NCBI GenBank assembly: GCA_017410745.1
Contig: JAFPPJ010000193.1
Span: 1-14,035 of the forward strand
DNA from: Oscillospiraceae bacterium
GTDB lineage: Bacteria; Bacillota; Clostridia; Oscillospirales; Ruminococcaceae
Length of the DNA: 14,035 nt
Direction of reading: 5' to 3'
In this document: in pieces, positions 1 to 6,306 of the stretch
Position numbering within the stretch: the first letter of the stretch is position 1
How the letters are laid out: each line of letters begins with the position of its first letter
The notes under the pieces: model-generated
Told to the model about the DNA's origin: nothing
Databases searched by the model: none
The model's input: the letters and a program-made list of their open reading frames with translations, nothing else
Program-made: the position numbers and the translations under genes

Positions 1-552
1 GACCACCGCTTCAAGGACATCTTTGCCGAGATATACGCAAATGAGTACAAGGACAAGTTCGAGGCAAAGGGCATAGAGTATTTCTACACCCTCATCGACG
101 ATGCTGTGGCAAGAGTCATCCGCTCCGAGGGCGGCTATATCTGGGCGTGCAAGAACTATGACGGCGACGTTATGTCCGATATGCTGGCTACAGCATACGG
201 CTCTCTCGGTCTCATGACCTCCGTACTGGTATCCCCCGACGGCAAGTATGAGTACGAGGCTGCTCACGGCACTGTTACACGTCACTACTACAACCACCTC
301 AAGGGCGAGCGTACCTCCACCAACCCCATTGCAACGATATTCGCATGGAGCGGCGCACTCCGCAAGAGAGGCGAGCTCGATAACCTCCCTGACCTCGTGA
401 AGTTCGCGGATGCGCTTGAAAAGGCATCCATACGCACTATGGAGGACGGCATCATGGACAAGAACCTTTCGGCAATGTCCGTGCTTCCCAACAAGCGTGT
501 GGTATACACCGACGAATTCCTTGATGAGATCGCAAAGAGAATAGAACTTTGA
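1..552 (+). CDS. icd: NADP-dependent isocitrate dehydrogenase, C-terminal part (5' end outside window)
   Basis: The frame is open from base 1 to the TGA at 550-552, giving the last 183 residues of a protein whose start lies upstream. It matches the dimeric, eukaryotic-type NADP-isocitrate dehydrogenase, which oxidatively decarboxylates isocitrate to 2-oxoglutarate and NADPH. Visible family landmarks: LIDD (residues 31-34 of the fragment) and KNYDGDVMSD (51-60), which carry the metal-binding aspartates equivalent to D252, D275 and D279 of human IDH1. AAHGTVTRH (87-95) and STNPIATIFAW follow, forming the NADP-binding part. The C-terminus ends normally for the family. tcdA starts 45 bases later, with a hairpin between them. 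The role in a fermentative organism is presumably 2-oxoglutarate/glutamate supply (inference). Family assignment is secure; the N-terminal half cannot be judged here. Confidence 0.95.
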   Translation, partial: DHRFKDIFAEIYANEYKDKFEAKGIEYFYTLIDDAVARVIRSEGGYIWACKNYDGDVMSDMLATAYGSLGLMTSVLVSPDGKYEYEAAHGTVTRHYYNHLKGERTSTNPIATIFAWSGALRKRGELDNLPDLVKFADALEKASIRTMEDGIMDKNLSAMSVLPNKRVVYTDEFLDEIAKRIEL

Positions 553-559
553 TCTGTGT

Positions 560-585
560 GCCTGTATCGCGTATGCGGTACAGGC
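560..585 (+). other. Hairpin between icd and tcdA
   Basis: Arms 560-570 (GCCTGTATCGC) and 575-585 (GCGGTACAGGC) pair over 11 positions with one G-T wobble around a GTAT loop. No T-run follows; the next bases are the tcdA ribosome binding site GGAGG at 589-593. It is therefore not a canonical terminator. It could protect the icd 3' end, weakly attenuate transcription, or affect access to the tcdA start. Confidence 0.55.
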
Positions 586-597
586 ATTGGAGGTTAT

Positions 598-1290
598 ATG
601 GATTTTTGCCAGAGGACACGGATGCTCGTGGGCGACGAGGGAGTAGAGCGGCTCAGGGCTGCAAGGGCTGCGGTATTCGGCATAGGCGGCGTGGGCGGCT
701 ATGTTGCCGAGGCACTTGTGAGGGCAGGCGTGGGTGCGATAGACCTTATCGACTTCGACAAGGTGGACGTCACCAATATAAACCGTCAGATAATAGCGCT
801 TCACAGCACCGTGGGGATGTATAAGACAGATGCGGCAAAGCAGCGCCTTTCCGACATAAATCCGGAGTGCAGCATCACGACGCATAATATAATGTATCTG
901 CCCGATACCGCAGATATGCTCGACCTGTCCGCATTTGACTGCATCGCAGATGCCATAGACAATGTGACGGGCAAGCTGACTATAATAGAACGTGCGCAGG
1001 AGGCGGGAGTGCCCGTCATATCCTGCATGGGCACGGGAAACAAGCTCGACCCTACAAGATTTGAGGCAGCCGATATATATGACACCTCGGTATGCCCCCT
1101 TGCAAGGGTCATGCGCTACGAATGCCGCAAAAGAGGGATAAAGCATCTGCGGGTGGTATACTCCAAGGAAACGCCTGCGGTGCCGCTGACGGACGGCAGA
1201 CCCGTGCCTGCGTCCATATCCTTTGTGCCGGGGGCGGCAGGGCTCATAATTGCGGGTGAGATGATAAGGACGATCCTTAACGGTAAGTGA
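598..1290 (+). CDS. tcdA: tRNA threonylcarbamoyladenosine dehydratase (TcdA/YgdL, E1-like ThiF/MoeB family)
   Basis: This 230-residue protein belongs to the E1-like adenylating family. TcdA uses ATP to cyclise t6A at position 37 of ANN-decoding tRNAs to ct6A. Landmarks: a short N-terminal helix with R-x-x-x-LVGDEG, the nucleotide-binding loop GIGGVGG (28-34), DFD (52-54), NINRQ (60-64) with the conserved Arg, then HSTVG (69-73), and further on DAIDN and VISCMGTGNKLDP. The family-typical CPLARVMR and KGIKHLRVVYS-like C-terminal segments are present. The ATG at 598 is chosen because GGAGG (589-593) precedes it and the protein then begins as relatives do. An in-frame GTG at 556 would add 14 residues encoded by the upstream hairpin and has no ribosome binding site. 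The short distance to icd suggests cotranscription. Other E1-like proteins (MoeB, ThiF) are less likely because NxNRQxxALHSTVG is TcdA-like. Confidence 0.9.
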   Translation: MDFCQRTRMLVGDEGVERLRAARAAVFGIGGVGGYVAEALVRAGVGAIDLIDFDKVDVTNINRQIIALHSTVGMYKTDAAKQRLSDINPECSITTHNIMYLPDTADMLDLSAFDCIADAIDNVTGKLTIIERAQEAGVPVISCMGTGNKLDPTRFEAADIYDTSVCPLARVMRYECRKRGIKHLRVVYSKETPAVPLTDGRPVPASISFVPGAAGLIIAGEMIRTILNGK

Positions 1291-1297
1291 TCGATCG

Positions 1298-1328
1298 TAC
1301 GCTGTCTTACAAATTGTAAGACAGCGTA
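1298..1328. repeat. Perfect 15-bp inverted repeat after tcdA
   Basis: Arms 1298-1312 and 1314-1328 are exact reverse complements around one central A at 1313. The palindrome starts 8 bases after the tcdA stop. No T-run follows in either direction, so it is a poor intrinsic terminator on its own, although it could fold at the transcript end. Its right edge overlaps the first of two 27-bp direct repeats by two bases. A 10-base piece of the right arm (GTAAGACAGC, 1316-1325) recurs at 1885-1894, upstream of the exporter operon. Confidence 0.7.
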
Positions 1329-1353
1329 ATATTAGAAGATAGATAAATCCCAG
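1327..1353. repeat. 27-bp direct repeat, copy 1
   Basis: Bases 1327-1353 are identical, 27 of 27, to 1701-1727. The unit starts TAATATTAGAAG and ends AAATCCCAG. The copies bracket a 347-base segment with a terminator, a promoter and a truncated gene. No terminal inverted repeats typical of an insertion sequence were found at their edges. Confidence 0.85.
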
Positions 1354-1444
1354 AATTATTGTTGAAATTTCCAATGGTAATTTCAATTGATATGGTGTAT
1401 AATATTCTTGTGGTTGGTTTTTCATCTTAAATAAATTATACCAC

Positions 1445-1493
1445 AAAAAAAGGCTGCTGTCACCTATTTTTTGGTGATCTGCAGTCTTTTTTT
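1445..1493. terminator. Bidirectional intrinsic terminator
   Basis: A run of seven A (1445-1451), stem arm GGCTGCTGTCACC (1452-1464), a T-rich loop (1465-1472), stem arm GGTGATCTGCAGTC (1473-1486) and a run of seven T (1487-1493). The outer GGCTGC/GCAGTC and inner TCACC/GGTGA pair, with a small internal bulge. The A-run and T-run make it functional on either strand. It would end tcdA read-through and insulate the downstream promoter. Confidence 0.85.
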
Positions 1494-1530
1494 ATGGCGT
1501 TTTTTTACAGCCCCCTTTATCCCGAATAAA

Positions 1531-1625
1531 TGCAACTAAGTTTAACATAATTTGCGTGAAATGCATGATATTGTTGGTGGACAAATATCATGCAGTGATA
1601 TATAATAATGTTAAACTTAGTTGCA
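1531..1625. repeat. Nested inverted repeats around a promoter
   Basis: The outer arms 1531-1548 (TGCAACTAAGTTTAACAT) and 1608-1625 are exact 18-bp reverse complements. Inside lies a second pair, 1562-1572 and 1584-1594, perfect over 11 bp. The -35/-10 promoter at 1578-1606 lies within the structure, and the right outer arm begins just after the -10, so it spans the expected transcription start. This could be a two-site operator, a cruciform-forming control region, or the ends of a small mobile element. The sequence alone does not decide. Confidence 0.75.
1578..1606 (+). promoter_or_regulatory. SigA-type promoter for the truncated gene at 1640
   Basis: TGGACA (1578-1583), a 17-base spacer, and TATAAT (1601-1606), with a start point expected near 1613. 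A ribosome binding site and ATG follow at 1627-1642. Both halves lie inside nested inverted repeats. Confidence 0.7.
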
Positions 1626-1639
1626 AAGGTGGGACTTAT

Positions 1640-1720
1640 ATGAGAAAACATTATCTTGACAATATCAGATGGGGCACACAGATAATAGTCGTACTCTACC
1701 TAATATTAGAAGATAGATAA
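1640..1720 (+). pseudogene. 5' stump of an acyltransferase-3-like gene, truncated after ~20 codons
   Basis: A good promoter (1578-1606) and ribosome binding site AGGTGGG (1627-1633, six bases upstream) lead to ATG 1640. The frame begins MRKHYLDNIRW, a start I associate with membrane acyltransferases of the acyltransferase-3 (OafA-like) family in Clostridia, where YLDNIRW precedes the first membrane helix. After 20 codons (to about 1700) the first helix (IIVVLY) breaks off exactly where the 27-bp direct repeat begins at 1701. The repeat supplies six foreign codons and a TAA at 1718-1720. The catalytic His expected shortly after the helix start is missing. The resemblance rests on about 20 residues, so the family call is tentative. 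The truncation at the repeat boundary is directly visible. Confidence 0.6.
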
Positions 1721-1727
1721 ATCCCAG
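1701..1727. repeat. 27-bp direct repeat, copy 2
   Basis: Identical to 1327-1353. It begins exactly where the acyltransferase-like reading frame loses its family resemblance, so it marks a recombination or deletion junction. Confidence 0.85.
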
Positions 1728-1967
1728 GTGATGTGATATCATATAAAAGTAAGCTCCCGTGAGCCCTGCACGCTGCTGTAACGGCGGAGTCATGCGGCTT
1801 GCGGCATCAAAAAAGTATGAGAATGATTTTCTAATGTAATTTTAATCTTTCTCAAATACGGTTTTAAGAAGTGTATGATATTATGTAAGACAGCTTCTTA
1901 TTTAAGAGGTATATCATAGGAAAGGCGGTATGGAAAGAGCCGCCTTCCGACAGAAAGGGTAGTGTGT
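1728..1967 (+). promoter_or_regulatory. AT-rich leader region of the exporter operon
   Basis: No gene is seen here. Visible elements: a GC-richer patch at 1750-1805 with small hairpins; TAAGAAG (1865-1871) paired with CTTCTTA (1894-1900); overlapping ATGATAT/ATATCAT arms at about 1875-1881 and 1911-1917; and a hairpin AAGGCGG/CCGCCTT (1922-1928 and 1940-1946) shortly before the ribosome binding site at 1953-1959. TATGAT at 1874-1879 could be a -10, but no convincing -35 lies 17 bases upstream. The interlocking inverted repeats suggest an operator or structured leader controlling the exporter. This is inference. Confidence 0.4.
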
Positions 1968-3887
1968 ATGAAACCAAAGAAAAAGGGTATAGCCGGAAAG
2001 ATAATACTCGCAGTTCTTCTGATAGTTCTGGTAGTTTTCGGCGTATCGATCGCGCTTGGCATGTCCAAGATGAAGAATATGACGATAGTCGAGCCTGTGG
2101 AGATAAAGAAGGCAGACCTGGAGAATACGGTAACATTCAGCGGCGTAGTTGAATCCAATGTATTCGAGAAGGTGACCTCCGGTATGAATCTGCCCGTGCA
2201 GACAGTAAATGTCAAGGAGGGCGATGTGGTAAAGAAGGGCGATATACTTGCCACACTCGACTCAAGCACTATAGAGGATGAGATACTCCAGCAGCAGGCA
2301 AATATCGATTCGAGCAGCGTTTCCTCAAGCTATGTGGTAAGCGATGCAGAGAGACAGTATATAGAGACTGCAGCACAGATACAGAACGGTACATATCCCG
2401 AGATATACTCCGCAAAGGTAACGCTTGACAATGCGAAGTCCAGACTTGCCAATGCCCAGAGAGACTATGACGATCAGGTATCAAGAGCAGGCTCCGACAA
2501 GGACAATTCCCTCATAGGCGCAAACCAGCAGGTAGAAAGCTCCAAGAGAGAGCTCGACTATGCTAAGGAAGACCTTGCACGCGCTCAGAAGGAGCGTGCT
2601 GATGAGGATTACTCCAGCATCCGCAACCTCAAGAAGGCATATGAGGATGCCCAGAAGGAATACGACGAGAGATTCGACAAGAAGAACAGGGACGAGGTTC
2701 AGAAGGCACGCGATGCATACGAGCAGGCTCAGGAAAGATATGCATATCTTGCCAACGGCTATGCAAACGGCGCATACGATGTTACAGCTAAAGATCTCGA
2801 GGCTGCCAAGAATGATGTTCCCAAGAAGAAGGCAGATCTTGAAGCAGTAGAGAAGAAGTACGACGTAAAGACTAAGGTGGAGAACTTTGACGATGCCCTC
2901 GTTGATTACACCAACGCAAAGGCTAAGATAGATTCCAACCATGACATCGCTGTAAGAAACGCAGAGAGAGCAGTAGAGCGCGCAGAGAACAGCGTGAACT
3001 CCGCTCAGAACCAGGTAAAGACCGTCCTCGACGGAAATGATACAAAGGCAACGAGTTATGCACAGGCTGTACAGGATGCACAGAAGTCCGTTGACCAGGC
3101 ACAGGATGCATATGATGTAGCAGTAAAGCGTGCGAACAATACGCTCTCCGAGCTCAAGGCTGCTGCCGACAAGCAGAGAGTCCTCTCCAACAACAACTCC
3201 TCACAGCTCATCGCTCTTGAGATACTCAAGGAGCGTCTTGACAAGTGCGTTATCTATGCTCCCTGCGACGGTGTGGTAACACAGTGCAATGCTATCGTGG
3301 GTACAGTCGTAGGCGGCGCAAACACCAATATACTCTTCATAATCGAGGATACCAACGACCTCAAGTTCGTTTCCTCCGTAAAGGAATTCTCCGTAGGCCA
3401 GCTCACCGAAGACGCTGATGTTGATGTTACCATCCCTGCGCTCGACATGGAGCTCAAGGGCAAGATCGACCATGTGTCCGTAGCAGGCGTCAAGAATGCA
3501 GAGGGCAAGAGCGACGGTTCAGCATCCTTCATCGTGAACACCAATATACTTGATACTAAAGATACAGGCGTGCTCATAGGCATGACTGCCAAGGGCAAGC
3601 TCGTCACCGACAGCGTAAAGGACGTATACGCAGTAAGCTATGACTGCATCGCAGAGGAAGAGGACGGAGGCGCACATATCTGTGTAGCTGAGGAAGACCC
3701 CGAGACAAAGCTCCTCAAGGTAAGGTTCATCCCTGTTACCACAGGCTTTGAAGCAAATGCAGAGGTAGAGATACAGTCCTCCGAGCTCACCGACGGCATG
3801 AAGGTGCTCCCCAATGCTGCTGAGTATACCGAGGGTCAGACAGTTCTCACTCCCGAGATGGCCGGACAGCCTGCAATGGGTGCATAA
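1968..3887 (+). CDS. Membrane-anchored efflux adaptor (HlyD/MacA family) with long coiled coil
   Basis: This 639-residue adaptor subunit of a MacAB-type tripartite-like exporter starts with a Lys-rich N-terminus and one membrane helix (about residues 10-32). A first lipoyl/biotinyl half-motif follows at about 69-97, with KEGDVVKKGD. A very long charged, Ala/Glu/Lys/Gln-rich coiled-coil region spans about 100-415. The second lipoyl half (about 425-445) carries YAPCDGVV. Beta-barrel and membrane-proximal domains end in a flexible tail. E. coli MacA has about 370 residues, so the hairpin here is much extended. That is plausible in a monoderm, where it would span the cell wall without an outer-membrane partner. 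ATG 1968 is preferred (GAAAGGG at 1953-1959); an in-frame GTG at 1962 is too close. The ATPase begins one base after the stop. The substrate cannot be told; relatives export peptides or confer antimicrobial-peptide tolerance. Confidence 0.9.
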   Translation: MKPKKKGIAGKIILAVLLIVLVVFGVSIALGMSKMKNMTIVEPVEIKKADLENTVTFSGVVESNVFEKVTSGMNLPVQTVNVKEGDVVKKGDILATLDSSTIEDEILQQQANIDSSSVSSSYVVSDAERQYIETAAQIQNGTYPEIYSAKVTLDNAKSRLANAQRDYDDQVSRAGSDKDNSLIGANQQVESSKRELDYAKEDLARAQKERADEDYSSIRNLKKAYEDAQKEYDERFDKKNRDEVQKARDAYEQAQERYAYLANGYANGAYDVTAKDLEAAKNDVPKKKADLEAVEKKYDVKTKVENFDDALVDYTNAKAKIDSNHDIAVRNAERAVERAENSVNSAQNQVKTVLDGNDTKATSYAQAVQDAQKSVDQAQDAYDVAVKRANNTLSELKAAADKQRVLSNNNSSQLIALEILKERLDKCVIYAPCDGVVTQCNAIVGTVVGGANTNILFIIEDTNDLKFVSSVKEFSVGQLTEDADVDVTIPALDMELKGKIDHVSVAGVKNAEGKSDGSASFIVNTNILDTKDTGVLIGMTAKGKLVTDSVKDVYAVSYDCIAEEEDGGAHICVAEEDPETKLLKVRFIPVTTGFEANAEVEIQSSELTDGMKVLPNAAEYTEGQTVLTPEMAGQPAMGA

Positions 3888-3888
3888 T

Positions 3889-4824
3889 ATGAAGCACAAG
3901 AACATGAATATCGAGCCTGAGACGGACAACGGTCTCGTTATACAGGCCAAGGATATAGTCAAGACCTTCTATATAGGTCAGCCCAATGAGCTCGAGATAC
4001 TTCACGGCATGACGTTCAACGTCCCCAAGGGACAGTTCGTATCCATCGTAGGTCAGTCGGGTTCGGGCAAATCCACGCTGATGAATATAATAGGCGCTCT
4101 TGACCGTCCCACCTCGGGCAATTATCTGCTTGACGGAGTGGATGTATCCAGGCTCAAGGACAAGGAGCTCTCGGAGATACGAAACCTGAAGATAGGCTTC
4201 GTGTTCCAGACCTTCAACCTTGTATCAAGGACATCGGCGCTCAAGAACGTAGAGCTTCCCCTTCTGTATGCGGGCTATTCCGCATCGGAGAGAAAGCAGC
4301 GTGCAAGAGAGCTTCTCGAGATAGTCGAGATGAGCGAACGTGAGCAGCATATGCCCAGTGAGCTTTCGGGCGGTCAGAAGCAGAGAGTTGCCATAGCAAG
4401 GGCAATGGCAAATGATCCTGCGATAATACTTGCCGATGAGCCCACAGGTGCGCTCGACTCGCGCACAGGCCGTATGGTAATGGATCTCTTCCACAAGCTG
4501 CATGACGAGCAGGGCAAGACTATCGTGCTCATCACGCATAACAACGAGCTTGCGGCGGAGACCGACAGGATAATCACCATCTCCGACGGAAACATCATAT
4601 CCGATTCAGAGGAGACTGCACGCGATGCAGCACCTCCCGAGCTCCTCAGGAAAAAGCCCTATGTATATGTGGATCCCCACGCATCGGGCAGGGCACAGGA
4701 CGAGACGGCTGCCGATGCGCCTGAAGAGCCCAAGGCTCCTCAGACGGGTACACCTCAGGGGAATGCGGCACAGGGCATACCACAGGGCATCCCTCATGCT
4801 GCTGTTGAAGGCGGGGTGAAGTGA
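3889..4824 (+). CDS. ABC transporter ATP-binding protein, MacB/LolD type, with Pro/Gln/Gly-rich C-terminal tail
   Basis: This 311-residue ATPase powers the permease downstream. All motifs are intact: Walker A GQSGSGKS (55-62), Q-loop Q107, signature LSGGQ (159-163), Walker B IILADE (179-184), D-loop ALD (188-190) and switch H217. The core resembles LolD/MacB/FtsE-type ATPases, which drive mechanotransmission rather than direct substrate passage (family knowledge). After about residue 240 there is an extra 70-residue tail. It is acidic, then rich in Pro, Ala, Gly and Gln, with repeated PQG/QGIP. Family members usually stop near 225-235. ATG 3889 lies one base after the adaptor stop with weak AATGGG upstream. 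ATG 3904 is a possible alternative. The stop overlaps the permease start (TGATG), so the three genes are translationally coupled. Confidence 0.93.
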   Translation: MKHKNMNIEPETDNGLVIQAKDIVKTFYIGQPNELEILHGMTFNVPKGQFVSIVGQSGSGKSTLMNIIGALDRPTSGNYLLDGVDVSRLKDKELSEIRNLKIGFVFQTFNLVSRTSALKNVELPLLYAGYSASERKQRARELLEIVEMSEREQHMPSELSGGQKQRVAIARAMANDPAIILADEPTGALDSRTGRMVMDLFHKLHDEQGKTIVLITHNNELAAETDRIITISDGNIISDSEETARDAAPPELLRKKPYVYVDPHASGRAQDETAADAPEEPKAPQTGTPQGNAAQGIPQGIPHAAVEGGVK

Positions 4825-6092
4825 TGGGCCTTATAGAAAATATACTCCTCGCCCTTGAAGGCCTCAAGGCCAACAAGATGAGAGCGCTCCTCACGATGCT
4901 CGGTATCATCATAGGCATAAGCTCCGTCATCACAATATCCACTCTCGGAAATATCATGACCAACAGCGTTATGGATATATTCAATTCCGAGGGCGGCGCG
5001 AACCTCGTCGGCTTCCAGATCAAAGCCAAGGACGGTGCATCAAGGGATTATCCCATGGATGAAGACCGTATCTCGCAGGAAATGAGAGATGACGTAGAAA
5101 ATCGCTTCGAGAAGGACATAGACGTTGTATCCTTCATGACGGGCTATGATGAGGGCACGACCCTTGTCCGCAAGAAGATGTACGACCTTACGATATATGC
5201 GGTCAACCCCGGATATATCAGACAGTCCATGACCAAGGTGGTGGCAGGCCGCTATATCAATGATGATGACTGCCGCAGCGCGAGAAATATCTGCGTAATA
5301 TCCGACAAGCAGGCCGCCAAGATGTTCGGTTCTGTCAGAGCATCGCTCGGCAAGAACGTTACCGTGGACTACAAGCGCATAGGCATGCAGGACTACACAG
5401 TAGTCGGCGTATACAAGTACGAGCTGTCCGGTCTTCTCAGCGGTATGCTCGGTGCTATGGGCGAGGATGCAGACTCATGGAACAATGAGATATATATCCC
5501 GTACAGCACCTACAACCGTATGTACGGCACGGACGATCATACCAACTATTTCTATATCAACATCAATAACGGCGTGAATGCGGAGAAGTTCTCCAATGAA
5601 GTGACGAACTACCTCAACAACAGCTACTACCGCGACAATGATTCCTTTGAGGTGACCTACCGTACAATGGAATCCCAGATGGGCATGATAGACTCCATCC
5701 TCGGCACGGTAAGTGCGGTGATCTCCGTTATAGCGGGCATATCCCTCCTGGTCGGCGGCATCGGTGTCATGAACATCATGCTCGTATCGGTGACGGAGAG
5801 AACAAGGGAGATAGGCGTGCGCAAGGCGCTCGGCGCTCCGAACTCCGCTATAAGGACACAGTTCATAGTTGAATACATAATAATATGTCTTATCGGCGGT
5901 ATAATCGGCATCGCCCTCGGTGTGGGCATAGGCAATATCGTCGGACTGGTAATGGGTACGGTGGCAGCACCGAGCATCGGCTCCATAGTGCTTGCGGTAT
6001 CCTTCTCCATGGCGATAGGCGTATTCTTCGGATACTATCCCGCAAACAAGGCTGCACAGCTCGATCCCATCGAAGCACTGCGCTACGAATAA
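4824..6092 (+). CDS. MacB/FtsX-family ABC transporter permease
   Basis: This 422-residue permease has the MacB topology. An N-terminal helix near residues 17-40 is preceded by the family-typical ALLTMLGIIIG. A large extracytoplasmic MacB_PCD domain spans about 41-285, then an FtsX domain with three helices at about 292-320, 346-372 and 385-408. It ends with the hallmark PIEALRYE. RTREIGVRKALGA, the coupling-helix segment that contacts the ATPase, is conserved. In this family the adaptor, ATPase dimer and permease dimer form one export machine. Start: the TGATG overlap at 4822-4826 with GGCGGGG (4810-4816) seven bases upstream supports ATG 4824. A GTG at 4821 would add one residue. All domains are present with no sign of damage. 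The substrate is unknown. Confidence 0.94.
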   Translation: MGLIENILLALEGLKANKMRALLTMLGIIIGISSVITISTLGNIMTNSVMDIFNSEGGANLVGFQIKAKDGASRDYPMDEDRISQEMRDDVENRFEKDIDVVSFMTGYDEGTTLVRKKMYDLTIYAVNPGYIRQSMTKVVAGRYINDDDCRSARNICVISDKQAAKMFGSVRASLGKNVTVDYKRIGMQDYTVVGVYKYELSGLLSGMLGAMGEDADSWNNEIYIPYSTYNRMYGTDDHTNYFYININNGVNAEKFSNEVTNYLNNSYYRDNDSFEVTYRTMESQMGMIDSILGTVSAVISVIAGISLLVGGIGVMNIMLVSVTERTREIGVRKALGAPNSAIRTQFIVEYIIICLIGGIIGIALGVGIGNIVGLVMGTVAAPSIGSIVLAVSFSMAIGVFFGYYPANKAAQLDPIEALRYE

Positions 6093-6100
6093 TTCTCTGA

Positions 6101-6130
6101 TGACGGTGTGCCGGTATCGGTGCACCGTCA
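6101..6130 (+). terminator. Hairpin after the exporter operon (T-poor terminator candidate)
   Basis: Arms 6101-6112 (TGACGGTGTGCC) and 6119-6130 pair over 12 positions with two wobbles around a six-base loop, nine bases after the permease stop. No T-run follows, so intrinsic termination would be weak. Placement suggests a transcript end or a 3' stabilising structure. Confidence 0.5.
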
Positions 6131-6156
6131 CGCTGACTTATATCGGACTGTGATCG

Positions 6157-6173
6157 TGCAGACTAAGTCTGCA
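6157..6173. repeat. Short palindrome upstream of the phosphatase promoter
   Basis: TGCAGAC (6157-6163) and GTCTGCA (6167-6173) form a perfect 7-bp inverted repeat around TAA, about 46 bases upstream of the -35 at 6219. It has the size and symmetry of a dimeric regulator site, but it may equally belong to the 3' end of the previous transcript. Confidence 0.45.
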
Positions 6174-6218
6174 AAATTCTGCCCAAAAAGAAAATAAAAA
6201 TATTATACAAATCGCATA

Positions 6219-6247
6219 TTGATAATAGGGCATATTTATGGTATAAT
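6219..6247 (+). promoter_or_regulatory. SigA-type promoter of the six-gene operon
   Basis: TTGATA (6219-6224), a 17-base spacer and a perfect TATAAT (6242-6247), preceded by an A-rich stretch (6184-6205) resembling an UP element. Transcription should start near 6254, giving a leader of about 53 bases before the preferred GTG start at 6307. Confidence 0.85.
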
Positions 6248-6306
6248 GTTACAATATGCTGTATGATGCGAGATCATATGCATTTGACTGCGGGGTGAAT
6301 AGACAA

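Noticed and set aside
556..597. GTG start extending tcdA by 14 residues
   Set aside because: No ribosome binding site, and the extra codons coincide with a hairpin; ATG 598 has GGAGG and fits the family N-terminus.
1375..1403. Promoter with TATAAT at 1398-1403
   Set aside because: The -10 is perfect, but the best 17-base-spaced -35 (TGGTAA) matches only half of consensus, and any transcript would end at the terminator at 1445-1493 without a gene.
6256..6306. ATG 6256 as the start of the PP2C phosphatase
   Set aside because: It lies 2-3 bases from the expected transcription start, so the mRNA would be leaderless; GTG 6307 has a good ribosome binding site and family-typical length. Not fully excluded.
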